This document shows, in pieces, positions 32,446 through 43,787 of a stretch of DNA of 64,000 bases. The notes below the pieces were generated by a model, which saw only the letters and a list, made by a program, of their open reading frames with translations, ran no database searches and was not told the origin of the DNA. Location: contig WJXW01000013.1 in assembly GCA_015832175.1 (NCBI GenBank), positions 186,001 through 250,000 on the forward strand, in the 5' to 3' direction. The stretch comes from Paraphaeosphaeria minitans (lineage: Eukaryota > Ascomycota > Dothideomycetes > Pleosporales > Didymosphaeriaceae). Position 1 is the stretch's first letter. Every line of letters starts with the position of its first letter. The position numbers and the translations under genes were made by a program.

Positions 32446-33147
32446 ATGTTCACTCCTTATCAAGCCCCTTCGTTTATTCCATACCTTGTAGACGCACAGT
32501 TCTTTCACCGCCCGTGTCTGGCAGCCATCTTATGTGGTCTTATATGTCCAGGTTTGCTCACTTGGGTTTATTCCACCGAACAAACTACATTTCCCATCAA
32601 CCTCACCACTCACCCACCTAGCATGTCTCCGCTGAACAGTTCACTCCCTCTTGTCTCGGCAAGCAACAACACGGAAAAAGTGGGTGCTACCCAACACACC
32701 GGCATCCAGCTTCGATGGGTGCCCCTGCTCTTCTTTGCCATTATCGTCACCTTGATCATCATCATTATTGTCATGCCGAAGAGCTGGATGATCAACCTCT
32801 ACAACCGAATCGGTCGCGCCTCGAAGCATTGCCCTAAAATCGCTTCGCGTCCCCGTCGTATCTTCTCTTTCTTCTCGTCTCGCAGCTGCGGTGATGAACA
32901 GCAACTTAGTATCGAAACGTCCAGTCGCCAGCGTCGGGAGCGCGACGCGTCCTTCATCGACGTGCACCTCCGCGAGATCCGTGGGTTCCAGCAGCCGGAG
33001 TTGCAAAAAGTGGAGCGTCCCGAGCCGGCTGTATCGGGGGGTATTGGACCGCCGTTACCTGTCTTGCATCGCGATAAGGTGTGGAGGTCTTTTCGGCCAA
33101 AGCGGTTCCTTGGCTCGCGGACTTTGGGGGTCCTGCGGTACTCTTGA
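32446..33147 (+). CDS. Single-pass membrane protein, 233 aa
   Basis: ATG at 32446. A hydrophobic segment at 24-42 may be a signal peptide or anchor, then an ectodomain with sequons (NLT, NSS, NNT), a strong helix at 91-111 (WVPLLFFAIIVTLIIIIIVM), and a basic tail rich in Arg/Lys (SRPRRIFSFFSSRS). It is the only plus-strand member of the membrane protein run. An internal intron in the N-terminal part is possible. Confidence 0.68.
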   Translation: MFTPYQAPSFIPYLVDAQFFHRPCLAAILCGLICPGLLTWVYSTEQTTFPINLTTHPPSMSPLNSSLPLVSASNNTEKVGATQHTGIQLRWVPLLFFAIIVTLIIIIIVMPKSWMINLYNRIGRASKHCPKIASRPRRIFSFFSSRSCGDEQQLSIETSSRQRRERDASFIDVHLREIRGFQQPELQKVERPEPAVSGGIGPPLPVLHRDKVWRSFRPKRFLGSRTLGVLRYS

Positions 33148-36100
33148 GGTGGTTCATATATGATAAGGGTCTTAGGATAAAATACGGAAGCCTGTGCTGA
33201 GATGACTGGCCACATAGATTGAATGTCGCGAAAAGAACCCGATGCGCTGGGATGTCGGTCAGATCCCACGAAGCGACAACATCACCCCATCTTTGGGGTT
33301 GGGCAGAGTAGATCAAGGCAAGCGTTTCTTCATTGCATTTGAGCCGGACTCAGGTGCAAAATGTCCGCACGTGGTAATTGTAGGCTTATTTTCGGTTCCT
33401 ATCAGAATGGACTGCCTCATACTGTCTGTTTCTCTCATTCTACAGTGGCATCTAACTATCTCCCAATTCAATACATACTACTTCTGAAAATTCATTTCAT
33501 TTTCAGCATCTCTTCTCTCGTATGCTGTTTCCCTCTTACTTTCTTCTTTCCCTCCGCCTGACAAAGAATCAATTATCAAGCGGTGCCTTCTTTGGCACTA
33601 CACTAGGATCGGTGTTGATCGCTTCCATCCTACACATGATAAGAGCTGCATTCCTCAAATAATCTAATTATGCCGTTGTTATGCAGTTTATTCACTTGTG
33701 GCCTATTATCCCTAGACCTAGGGCCAATCCGGTTATTTGCCTTCCTGAACATCTCGAGTCCTGACTGGAGGTTTCCCAACAAGACGTCCAATCTATTGTG
33801 GGCCATTATTATGAAAGAGCTATTGTGTTCACCAGGCGGTTCATTTGCGGCAGGAATGCTTCGGTCCTTTCCCTGGTTACCCATGGGCCTCCGGTGCCGT
33901 AACATTAGCCCCAGACTCTCACGAGACGTCAAATCCCGTGACCTTGACATTCACTTTATAAAGAGCTCCTCCTACACTCTACCATTGATGGCTAAATGTA
34001 CGCTAATGATTATCGCAACTGCGCTCGTAAAAGGGATTACAGCGCAGACATGGACGTAGACATCGTTAACGCGGACGGCACAGGCACAGCAGGCTTATTC
34101 GGGTTTCGAGGCGGGAAAAAACGACAATGGTAAGGAGCTTGTTGCAGAGGCTTGTTGTATGTCTGACATGAAGGTAACAATTCGAATACTAGCCTAACAC
34201 AAGCCTTGCAAGAGTGTTTTCTTAACAATGACATCTAACGTGTGCAGCCTTTAGACCACGAACTGCTAATACAATAACAGAATTGCGCTTTTAAATTTCA
34301 GACTTGCGTTATACCTTTTACTAGTGTGGCACTTGAGATAACCAAGTCATGAAAACACTCTAGAAGCTTTGCCTTTCTTGGGGGCTTCGCTTATGCGCAT
34401 TGCTGTGTAAAGACTATTCTCTGGATATTTTTGCCACCAAGCGCGAGTGTATTCTCTAGCGGAGATCTGAGTTCCTTGGGCTTAAGGTGTAGAGGGAAGG
34501 ATTGGAAGCTTACCAGCCGCATTGCCACCCTAGCTTTGTCCCTTTTGCATCCAAACAATATGCTACGCTCCCAAGCACTAGCCACGTAGTTATTTTATGT
34601 CTTACGTACGCCCCAATAATTGAAGCCTTGCCATCTCGGTCGTTCCCGGGGGTTGATTTCCGATTTCCTTAAAATCAACTTGTTTAGATGAACGTTGATC
34701 CTTCTCTGACGAGGGGCAGGGTAAGGTATACCCTAGCTATTCCGCCGTTTTCTCAAGATCAAGACCTAAACTCATGGAAAGCCTTGATTAATGTTGTGTG
34801 GCTCGCAGCTTACGATTCTCCGGGTGGAAACAATGGCGTGGTTTAACAATGGTAGAATGAATATGGCAGGACGGTCAGAGCGTCAGAGTTTCCCTCGAAC
34901 ACAGCTTGATTCTCTTGCTCTAGATTTCAAGTGAAGCTTCGTCCTCGAACTTGTTGTCACCACCCGCAAGCTCTACGTCGAAGCGATTCAGCGGCTGAGA
35001 ACCCGGGCCCGGGCCATGCTCTCACGCTTAGTCGCTCAGGCCAGAGTGCACCCAGAACTATCAGCAGCATATCTCTAAAAGTCTCATAGGAATCGAGAAA
35101 TCGAACGCTCGCTTCGAACGGTGGTTGCTTCTTGGTCCTCGCCTGGGTACGACTTCGCAGGTCGCCTGCAAACCCTAGCATGCCGCACGATATTGACTGA
35201 TGTCTATCTCGCCGCTCGTGACCCCATACCACGCAAGTGCTAACATGTGTCCGTGCAAGCCAATGACGGGCTCATTGGCTTGCACGGACACGAGAGTTTT
35301 GCTGTTTGCGCGGTGCTTTAACAGTTTGTACGACCACGAGGTAAAAATATTCCACGTTGGCAGGATACACCGACTCAGAACACATAGAGTGCCTGGGTGG
35401 CCTGGAATTAAGAACACCTGGGGTGCTGTTGTTGTCCTGCTGACGCGTTCGAGAACATCGCCATGCAGGTAGCTGTCTAAAGTAAAGAAACCGCCAGATG
35501 GTTCAAAGTGAGCAACCAGAGAAGACCTGTACGTCCATTCTCGGCCCAAGAGCATTAATCAGGAACGACACACTTGATGTCAAGACCGAGAGTCATTCAC
35601 GCTCGGGCGAAAAGAAGATCCAGATATCCACATGCAGCAGATTGGCCCCGTCGTAACATCAATGCGTCGGGGTCCGTTGTTTTTTATCTGTGTCTTCCCT
35701 CATGGTGAAGACCACACGTTGCCTGGTGCTGTGGTTCTGGACCCGAGGGCCTTCGCCGGTACGTGCCGGTAATACCGGGATAGCTCAATGCGCTTGCCCT
35801 CGGTTCGCCGGGCCCCAGCTGAACCAACATCGGATGCTCCAGCTCTACATCAATCCTCCATATTCTTGCGCCCCTGGAGCAGCTCAAGCCCTAATTCCAG
35901 ATGCTTGTCTCAATGTTTGCGGCCCTTTATGTTGGGCCGGGATCTCCGTGTTATGGCGATGTTTAACATAGGTACCCTCGTGGCATCCGAAGCCCAAGCA
36001 GGATGGGTTGCGGATGCGAACATGGACAACGTACAGTTCAAGAGCTAGTAACAGTGTGTGGCGGTTATAGTGTGGAACCATTGTTTATGACTTCATTGCG

Positions 36101-36667
36101 TTAGCAAACTGTCATGAAGGTATTTTTTATTGACTTGGCTGAAAGTACAGCAGGTGTAGACTATGGTCTTGGTGATCGGAAACTGCTTTATACGGAGGTG
36201 CGTGTAGTCCAATTTACGGGCATCCATCGGCCCAAAGATACCACAGGATAGTATGGCCCGAAGGTTGGCGTAGTCATGATGAGCTGTCAGAGAGGCGCGA
36301 GTCAATGGACTCAGCTTGCGGACAGTAAGCGTGGGCGGTCCAACTGGACTTGCTTTGTTCGAACAGTTTCGAGGGCGTTGCAGAGAGATGGTTCTGGGTA
36401 GATTCTGGTCAAGCACCTGCCACTGCGGGCATTTGAGGCGGTACGTGGTGTGTTGACACCATCGTGGCTGGGGTTCGGGCAAAGGAAACGCAATTTTCAT
36501 TGCAGAACCCTTCATACGTCACCGGACCTTTCAGCGCTTTCTAGATTCAACTGCAAACTGCAGAAAGATTTCACCCGCGTTCTTGCGAAGTGGCTGGGGA
36601 TTCACCCATGCGGTTTTATTTACACCCGTAGACCTTCCGTCGACGCGGCAGGAGCAGCAACGCTTTT
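33148..36667. other. Gene-poor 3.5-kb stretch
   Basis: All frames are short and overlap on both strands; none carries a domain or clear splice signals. The only structured feature is the hairpin at 35247-35291. Confidence 0.5.
35247..35291. repeat. Perfect 20-bp inverted repeat with a 5-nt loop
   Basis: 35247-35266 and 35272-35291 are exact reverse complements, separated by CGGGC. A DNA cruciform or RNA hairpin of 20 uninterrupted pairs could form. There is no gene next to it and no matching target duplication. It could be a remnant of a small foldback element or a structured RNA. Confidence 0.9.
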
Positions 36668-36675
36668 TATATAAA
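36668..36675 (+). promoter_or_regulatory. TATA box of the 36.8-kb gene
   Basis: TATATAAA, 116 bp before the ATG at 36784. Confidence 0.55.
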
Positions 36676-36783
36676 CACCAGATCAACAAATTCCCATCAA
36701 CGCACGCAGCCTGAAACCAGCTACCACAACCACCTGCCACACCGAGCACGACCGAAGAAAATACTTTCGAGAACACTACAACC

Positions 36784-38568
36784 ATGGCTGCGCGTAGCTC
36801 CTCCCGCGGGCCCTCTCATCCGCCCTCCACTCGTCCCGCCCGGTTTACCATGAGCTTTGATCCTGTATTACGGCAGGACACCGACCAGATTCCATATGTT
36901 CATGGCACAAACTCAGAGGATGTGGACGGAGAACATGCTGTTATGCATCCGGGAGTCTCCACGATTGGCGAGTCGCTGCTTGACCCGCGTCTTCGCCTAC
37001 CAGGTAACCTCTCCGTCGACCTCACTGATTCTCAGAAGCATACGGAGCGCGCAAATTACTTCCAGGTACATGGAAGTACCATGTTGTCATCGCCTGCGGC
37101 CGCCCTGTATCCGGTAAATGTCCCCAAGGATGAATTCCATCACTCTCCTACCCTCCAACAGACTGACTTGATGCCATTCGAGCCGCCCATGTTCGGCAAT
37201 GTTACGACGGGTCTCACCGGGGACATACACCCGTATGGTCCCAATGGCGGCCTGTTCAACCCGCACGATTTAACTCTCCGCCATGCCCCTTGGAACTCCA
37301 CGACTCTAGATCGCGAGGGCAACTTGCCCGGCGATGAGACGATGCCCATGGACCAGACCATGCACTTCTCAACCACTGCTGCCCCGATATATACGCAGGG
37401 TCTAGAAGATGCGAACCCCTTCTATATCGGTTGTGATGTGCGCGAGAACATCTCCCTGTCACCGAGCGAACGAGTGGCCGGCCGTCCCGTGCCTGTGAAT
37501 CCCACTCCTCAGTATGGAGTGCCGGACTCTAATATCTTCGATTTCGAGCTTGAGTTTGGGAGCAGCAACATATCATTCGCAAACGCCGACCTCTCTGGAC
37601 AACAGGCATTACTATCTGACCCAGCCTTACTTGATGCTCACTTCTGTCCTACCCCTACCGGAGAGCAGCTGCCAGAGGAGCACTCCCTCACAGCGCCGAC
37701 ACACTTGCCAAGTCAGGAGCAGCTGGAGCTTGAGTTCCAGGTGGCACTGGTGCATGAGCTTCCGCGTCCGACAATGGAGGCTCTGGATAGGGCCGCGAGA
37801 GAAGGTAAGCAGAAAAACTTTTACGATCTTGGGATCGACAGGAAAACTTCAGTTTCGCACCGAGCTCCGCTCATATCTACAGACCTCCGCTACGATCATG
37901 TCACGCCGCCATCTACGCCCTCGCCGATGTCAGTGCGCCCCGCCATGAACCCCCAGCACGCTCAGGCCCCTGTCGTCTCACAGCCCGCCCAGGTTCCTGT
38001 CTTCCTACAGCCCGCCCAGGCCCCTGTCGTCTTACCGCCCGTCAATGACTCCCCCAGGTTCAGGTTTATTGCCGTTGGCGACTACCGATTGGAAAGACCC
38101 GCAAGCGACCTAATTCGTGACGCCCGTTCGCCGCATCCCGACGACTACTCCCAAGGTGCTCTCGTCTACCGCATTGCGACTAGCACTACCGGCCGGCAAA
38201 CTAACTTCACCTTCAACGACCACTACCACGTCATCATCAACTGCCTGCGCGACGAGCTTGTTGACGAACTCAACCGTAAGCTTCGTGTTGATTTGCCTGT
38301 GCATAACTTGGTTCTCCTTCGCGATATTTTCACAGGCCAACCTATGGGCCTGACACTCCGTCGTAGGGTCGACTTTGCGCAAAAGCCCTTCCAGCGTCGA
38401 ATTGACTGGATGAACTGTCCTCAGCACTACAGCCTCATGGACTCACTGAACCCTTTCAATCAAAACCTTGGTCTGGTAGAGATGGACCGCTTGGTAAAGG
38501 CCACCGGCGTCTGGGTCTTCGAGAACTGGCAAGCTACCCACCCTGGGGAACAACGTGGTTCTCGTTGA
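36784..38568 (+). CDS. 594-aa protein with a C-terminal IDW module (family member E)
   Basis: One open frame from ATG 36784. Residues 1-400 look disordered, with Pro/Ala repeats at about 390-420 (three related units ending in (A/V)PV(V/F)). The folded part is at about 415-585. It contains HVIINCLRDELVDELNRKLR, then RRVDFAQKPFQRRIDW, then VEMDRLVKATGVWVFENW. The same pattern ((A/V)x(Y/F)xxxPxQxxIDW, then VExxxxLVxxxGV) ends the next gene and recurs in the 43.8-kb gene. No named domain recognised. It begins the cluster of modular genes running to 63.7 kb. Confidence 0.82.
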   Translation: MAARSSSRGPSHPPSTRPARFTMSFDPVLRQDTDQIPYVHGTNSEDVDGEHAVMHPGVSTIGESLLDPRLRLPGNLSVDLTDSQKHTERANYFQVHGSTMLSSPAAALYPVNVPKDEFHHSPTLQQTDLMPFEPPMFGNVTTGLTGDIHPYGPNGGLFNPHDLTLRHAPWNSTTLDREGNLPGDETMPMDQTMHFSTTAAPIYTQGLEDANPFYIGCDVRENISLSPSERVAGRPVPVNPTPQYGVPDSNIFDFELEFGSSNISFANADLSGQQALLSDPALLDAHFCPTPTGEQLPEEHSLTAPTHLPSQEQLELEFQVALVHELPRPTMEALDRAAREGKQKNFYDLGIDRKTSVSHRAPLISTDLRYDHVTPPSTPSPMSVRPAMNPQHAQAPVVSQPAQVPVFLQPAQAPVVLPPVNDSPRFRFIAVGDYRLERPASDLIRDARSPHPDDYSQGALVYRIATSTTGRQTNFTFNDHYHVIINCLRDELVDELNRKLRVDLPVHNLVLLRDIFTGQPMGLTLRRRVDFAQKPFQRRIDWMNCPQHYSLMDSLNPFNQNLGLVEMDRLVKATGVWVFENWQATHPGEQRGSR

Positions 38569-40571
38569 GTCATGGGGGACTTCTGGCAGCGGGATTGGGA
38601 CGGTCGGGACAATCAATGAACTCTCAACCCTCTCTAACCGACTCCGCACTTCTCTCACCTTCTTCCTCCAGGTGTCTAGACTACGGCATGTCGGCATATG
38701 ATTGGGGTATCAAATGCGGCATGGTTTTCTTGTTCTTTAGTGACTGTATCGTATTTGCACTCATAGAGATGGCGATGGTGGATTCTGCTCTAGAAGTTTG
38801 TTGCGGTCACAGTGAATGGCTACTGACTTGAGGCGTTGTTTCTTCACAATCCAATACCCCATTTCAAGGCTGTAAGCCTTTCTTTCAAATGTTCACCAAT
38901 TCTGTAGCGTGAGAAACCTTTCCAATGAAGCCACGTGCTATCATTTACGCGACTTGTGTACATCAGTCTAGATTCCGCTTGAGACGATGATCTGTCCGTG
39001 GGTGAACGAGAACACTCTCCATTATGCATGAACATCGCATAGTCTAAAAAACAATTTATATCTTATCGCTTCGAAGCCAGGAAAGATGCCATGCATGCGC
39101 ATGAAAGTTGTACGACAATTAGATAGGTACCTATAGTTGGCGCCAGGGATTATCCAGCCGCATCGGGAAGGTGCTCGCACTGTGGGATGACTACTACAAC
39201 AGCTCAGGGCCGCGGTTGCGGTCAGCCACGCCATTACCTAGCCTCCTCCCAGCAGTGCTAAAATATCGACCCTGGAGCTTGTTTAAGCATGCCACGTGTC
39301 GAGCAAGCTACGACCCTAGATCACCACGAGCGCCTTCCCAACGTCGTGCGTCAGTCCCATCGACAATTCAAGACACTAGTTTCCCTAGTGCTGGCTACCA
39401 GCCAAGGCTGAAGATGTGCAGCTTGAACACGTCCCAGAGACTTAAAATACAGTGCGGTTGTGTCTCAGGCGTCAAGCGACATTACTCGGGTGGTTAATCA
39501 TGCGGAACTGCTAATGTCTCTGTCGGATACATCTGGAGAACTGATCGCACCGTGGCCTGACATGTATAGAATAGTAATAAGTTTGAACGGGCCGACTGTT
39601 GGCGGCCGAGCTGCTTATTATGCCACGCCTCAAGAATTCATACCCAGAGGTCAAGCGCCTCATCTTCCTGTACCACAGGGACCAGATATTCATGGCCACC
39701 AGGTCGAGCGATGCCTACATGAAACATTTCGAGCACAGGCCACTATTCATATCCACACATCCTAGAGGTTGTGGAGCAGCACAGTGGGCATACTGCGATC
39801 ATTACCTATTGCCGGTTGTTGGAACATTTGTATGTCAGCGACAGTGAGTTCCTGGTAGAGTCTCCAACGTCGTTGCACGGTTAGAGCAGGCCCGTTTCAC
39901 TTCACATGCGCCTGCATTGCACCACTCGATAATTCGCAGGGCTCTGTTAATGAGCTAACGATCATAACCTGCCGGAAGTTTGAGTGTTGAGCATTACTGA
40001 AAGCCGATCCTAGTGTCTGAGCACAGCTAACTATTTTTGATATACTCTAGAGGACGCGCAGTAGGTCCAGGTACGATTCTCGCGATCCTCATTCGAATTA
40101 TAATGCGCTCACCAGATATCAAGGTTTGAGACGCAGCTGAAACTTACGTCCATTAGATGGAGTTCGGATTCACGTCAGAGCTCGGTAGGATCCATTGGAA
40201 GTAACACTGGTTTGAATTATTCATTTATTAGTGCAGGCGGCAGGCGCGAAAAATCTATTCCCTATTTTTATCTACAGAATCGGGTTGTTGAGTGTTGTGC
40301 ATATCGTGATCCAAGGTTTGGACATATCTTGTCAAACATATTATCCGTTCTATTTCCCGATATTCCACCAAAGTTTAGCAATCATTTGGGCGTTTACTCT
40401 AATTACCTTCCACTATTTCTTTCCCAAATTTAGACTGCCTTCTTTACCAGCTTTAATTCGAAGTCTCTTCATATTCATAGAACGTTCTTTCTCGAACTGA
40501 AATAGATACAACACGAAACCCAATTACTCTGCTATTCAGGCGCCTAATAGCTTTCTACTTTACTTTCAGCA
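38569..40571. other. Intergenic, nothing recognised
   Basis: 2 kb with only small overlapping ORFs. No repeat or RNA gene seen. Confidence 0.45.
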
Positions 40572-41739
40572 ATGCCTCGGACGCAAAGGACCGGTAGCAT
40601 AATGCTCAACGAAATATCACCATACCCTGGCTACCTCCCAGCCAATCCATACGACGCTACAGTGTCAGTACCGGAAATTACTGACAAGGGTGAATTTTTC
40701 CCGACGAAAGACTGTGCAGACGACGATCCTGCCATCCCGGAATTAAGAAGACTTCCAATGAAAGCCATTGACGACATGACTCGTGGCCCTAAAGAGAGTC
40801 TGCCAGCTTCTCCAGTTGATGCGCATGAGGAAACGTTCTTAAATGAAGAGTCAGGATCAAAGTCACTGCTCAAGGCCTCTGTACCTGATTTGATCATCAC
40901 CGCATCAACTCTAGTATCCGGAAAGAAGCGAGAGGACGTATCGACTTCAGCAAAGAGCCTTCACTTGACTGAGGATGTACAGCGTGGGACCAAGCAGATA
41001 CTTTCTACGCGGCAAGAGCGACCAAACGTTCCTCAACTTATCCAAGGCAAGGTCGCTCAGGAACAGAGCCCGGCTCATCCGGAGGTCAGAATCCCCGTTG
41101 GGGGCGAACAGTGTGGCTTAGTTGCACCATGTCCAAGCGCGTGCCGCGCGGTTTATCAGACATAACTCAGGCCTTGGCCCTGGCTCTACTAGTGATCTAC
41201 CTGTTCACTTCTACCAGTGCTATAAGCATCCTGTTCCCCTCACAGCTTCATTGGAAGACGCAGTTCAAGTTCTCAGGGTGGCACAGCAACAACAATACTT
41301 CGAGCTTGAAGGCCACTTCTGGTCTTCTGCGCAGTTAATCGGGGAGATATTTGGGATGCTGGACTCGCACGACTTCAGCCCGTTTACTTCCGCGGTCAGA
41401 TATGCAAGGTCGCCTTTTGCGAACGGCGAGCCTTGGTGCGACATCGAAGTCCATACGAAGAAGATCTCGAGAGAGAAGCTCGACGCGATGGGACGCATTC
41501 TGCTGCGGGAACTTGACCTGGACTACATTCGTATGGCGCCAGTCGGACGGGCCGTTCCGCTCGTGGTATACCAAGCGATCGAATATACCCAGCATCCCAG
41601 TCAAAGACAGATCGACTGGTCAATGGAGGATGTAGAGACTTTGGTAGAGCGGCTGGGTGTGAGCCATGAACTCTGCACCGATGCATGCTTTATTTCAGTC
41701 GGTTTTCTTCTTCGTCGATGGTGTATATTGGAGATGTAG
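40572..41739 (+). CDS. Protein with a C-terminal IDW module (family member F, at least two exons)
   Basis: Exon 1 starts at ATG 40572 and is mostly disordered (acidic, then Lys/Ser). A candidate 49-bp intron 41111-41159 (GTGTGG...TATCAG) brings the downstream frame into register, giving 372 aa; the donor is poor, so the boundary is tentative. The second exon has EDAVQVLRVAQQQQYFELEG, then KLDAMGRILLRELDLDYI, then QAIEYTQHPSQRQIDW and MEDVETLVERLGV, the same order of motifs as in the 36.8-kb and 43.8-kb proteins. A further 40-bp intron (41659-41698) would replace the last 27 residues with a longer C-terminus ending at 41914. No named domain recognised. Confidence 0.65.
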
Positions 41740-42466
41740 CGCCCTGATGCAAGATGTAAGAGACATCTTCGAAGATAGGTTTAGATGCAATGAGATACAT
41801 GGATGGTTTTTTGAACAGGACTCACCCAGTCCTTCAGCTTTCAAAAAATACTCAGTGCGATTCTACGAAAAAACACTACTTGAGAAATTTCGCAAAGAAG
41901 AGCATTCTGGATAGACGATGCATGTGACCACTACCTTCCTTTCCCTCAAATAACATACGCTGTATTTCCACGTCATGAAACTGCCTAATGAAACGCTCAC
42001 TATGCACAGGGCATGGTGCTCTTTCTCTAGTTGCATAAGCCGTGGAAGACACTGGCCTGATTTTCCCACAGCATACTTGGAATTGCACCCGCGGAAGCTG
42101 AGATTGATCACCTCTAGATTCGAGGGCAGAGCAATCTCACGTGTCGTTTGTTTATATTTGGGACAAATTCCACGGGTGTCGCTAAGGTGAAGGGAGCCGT
42201 GTTTGGGTATTAGCTCATTCACCTGCGGTCCCGCCAGCTTCCCAATGTGACTACACAATGGCAAACTCGGGTGAAGCAGATAGTGGCTCTGCAGCGATCA
42301 GCGTTACTATCAGTTGCCTTCACCAAGGCACCAACAAGTAGAGAGTCAAACGACCTCTATTTGTTTTTCTCTCCCACTTATCCATGTCCTTGGGACGTGG
42401 TTTCTCACTTTCCAGCAGCTTCTTGTTGCTGCTCAAGCTCAAATCTGCAACACACCGACGTCGATC

Positions 42467-43162
42467 ATGTCGGTCTTCCGGTACAAGACCGAGGAGGAGC
42501 GATTCCAAGCGGAGCAAGATCATGAGGTAGGGTTGAATACGCCCTCATCCATATGGAGTCGTAGAACTAATATTTCGCAGTTTGTCTGGGGCGTGATCAA
42601 CAAAGACGAGAAGGTTTTGGGCCAACTGCCGCTAGGTCCAGCCGAGCCGCAAACTTTCCTGCACTTCCTCCAGAAAGGCGACCTCAGCGATGAAGCATTA
42701 GCAGCGTTCGACCCCGAAGCGCTACAAATTATGCAGTCGCTTCGCCAAGAAGTGCAGAAGAAGAAGAAACGGGTTGACCTGAGCGAGTGGCGTGCCGAGT
42801 GGTTGCGAGGCGAGCAGCAGCGCAACGCATGGGTTGCACCGCCTGGCGAGAGTGCCTCTAGATCGTTGCTTATGCAGCCTGCACACATCGACTTGACGAC
42901 TCACGACGTGATGGCGCAGCGTGTGCTATTGGAGTATTGGGGTGAGGATGATGAGATGCCGACTGGAACCCTCGAACAGAAGGTGCGATGGGCCAAGGAA
43001 GCAAACGCCGCAGCACATGCAGGGAATGCAAACACGCCAGAGGCGTGGACTTCGGCAGCGGTCAATCGATATGAGGCAACCCGGGACGACCTCTTACAAA
43101 GCCTAGAAGAGGAGCGCCGCAAGATGCAGGAAGTCATTGAAAAGCACGGCAGGCCTGCGTGA
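42467..43162 (+). CDS. Protein with an RWAKE C-terminal module (family member G)
   Basis: ATG at 42467. A consensus-like intron, 42527-42580 (GTAGGG, branch AACTAAT, end TTTCGCAG), is 54 bp, phase 0 and lacks a stop, so both spliced (213 aa) and unspliced (231 aa) products are readable. The protein is helical and charged. The C-terminal stretch LEQKVRWAKEANAAAH...PEAWT resembles the ends of the 47.2-kb and 49.1-kb proteins (WAEN(I/L)RWA(K/A)EQ...WTE). There is no core DALDLTR domain. It may work with, or derive from, the neighbouring family members. Confidence 0.75.
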   Translation: MSVFRYKTEEERFQAEQDHEVGLNTPSSIWSRRTNISQFVWGVINKDEKVLGQLPLGPAEPQTFLHFLQKGDLSDEALAAFDPEALQIMQSLRQEVQKKKKRVDLSEWRAEWLRGEQQRNAWVAPPGESASRSLLMQPAHIDLTTHDVMAQRVLLEYWGEDDEMPTGTLEQKVRWAKEANAAAHAGNANTPEAWTSAAVNRYEATRDDLLQSLEEERRKMQEVIEKHGRPA

Positions 43163-43787
43163 CATGGCCGAGATTGTGGCTATCAACCAGGACGCTACCT
43201 TCAGTGGTCACATAAGACGACCATGATGCTCAAGAATCACATGGTTTCCGCATTTTGGGAGATCTTGGGAGCATTCTGGTGCAAAAGGACATAAAAACGC
43301 GTTTGATTAGAAGGGGAGAATGCGATCAAGTGCTAGGCTTCATGAGATCAGGCAAATAAAAGTCCCTTGGGCTTACACTGCTTTCCTTCTTCTCCTGGCT
43401 CGACCTCAGCGCGTGGTCTTGAGAAGCATCAAGCATGCGCTTGTCCATACTTTCACCTCAGAAATTCCTGGCAATGAAAAAAATTATCTCATCTCAAGCG
43501 GCCCTACGTTCAATCCTCCTCCTAAATTTCCGTGTACGTGCAAGGGTCTTTCGGATGTGGTCTGAGCCCACGCCTAGACAAGATCACATGACTCATCAGC
43601 ATGCACCCTCGTAGAGCTCGCACCCTGAGACTTTTAGATGATACTCAGCGGAAGTCCTGTGTAGGTTGCCAACGCGCATCACTTGGCCGGTCAACCCTGT
43701 GCGTGGTGACCTTCACGACGTCTGGTGATTAGTCGCCTTACCGTCCACGCCAATTGCATCACTTGGCCGCTTCCATACACACCGTCC

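Noticed and set aside
36093..36515. 140-codon minus-strand ORF
   Set aside because: No domain, mixed composition, overlaps another frame and the promoter area of the 36.8-kb gene.
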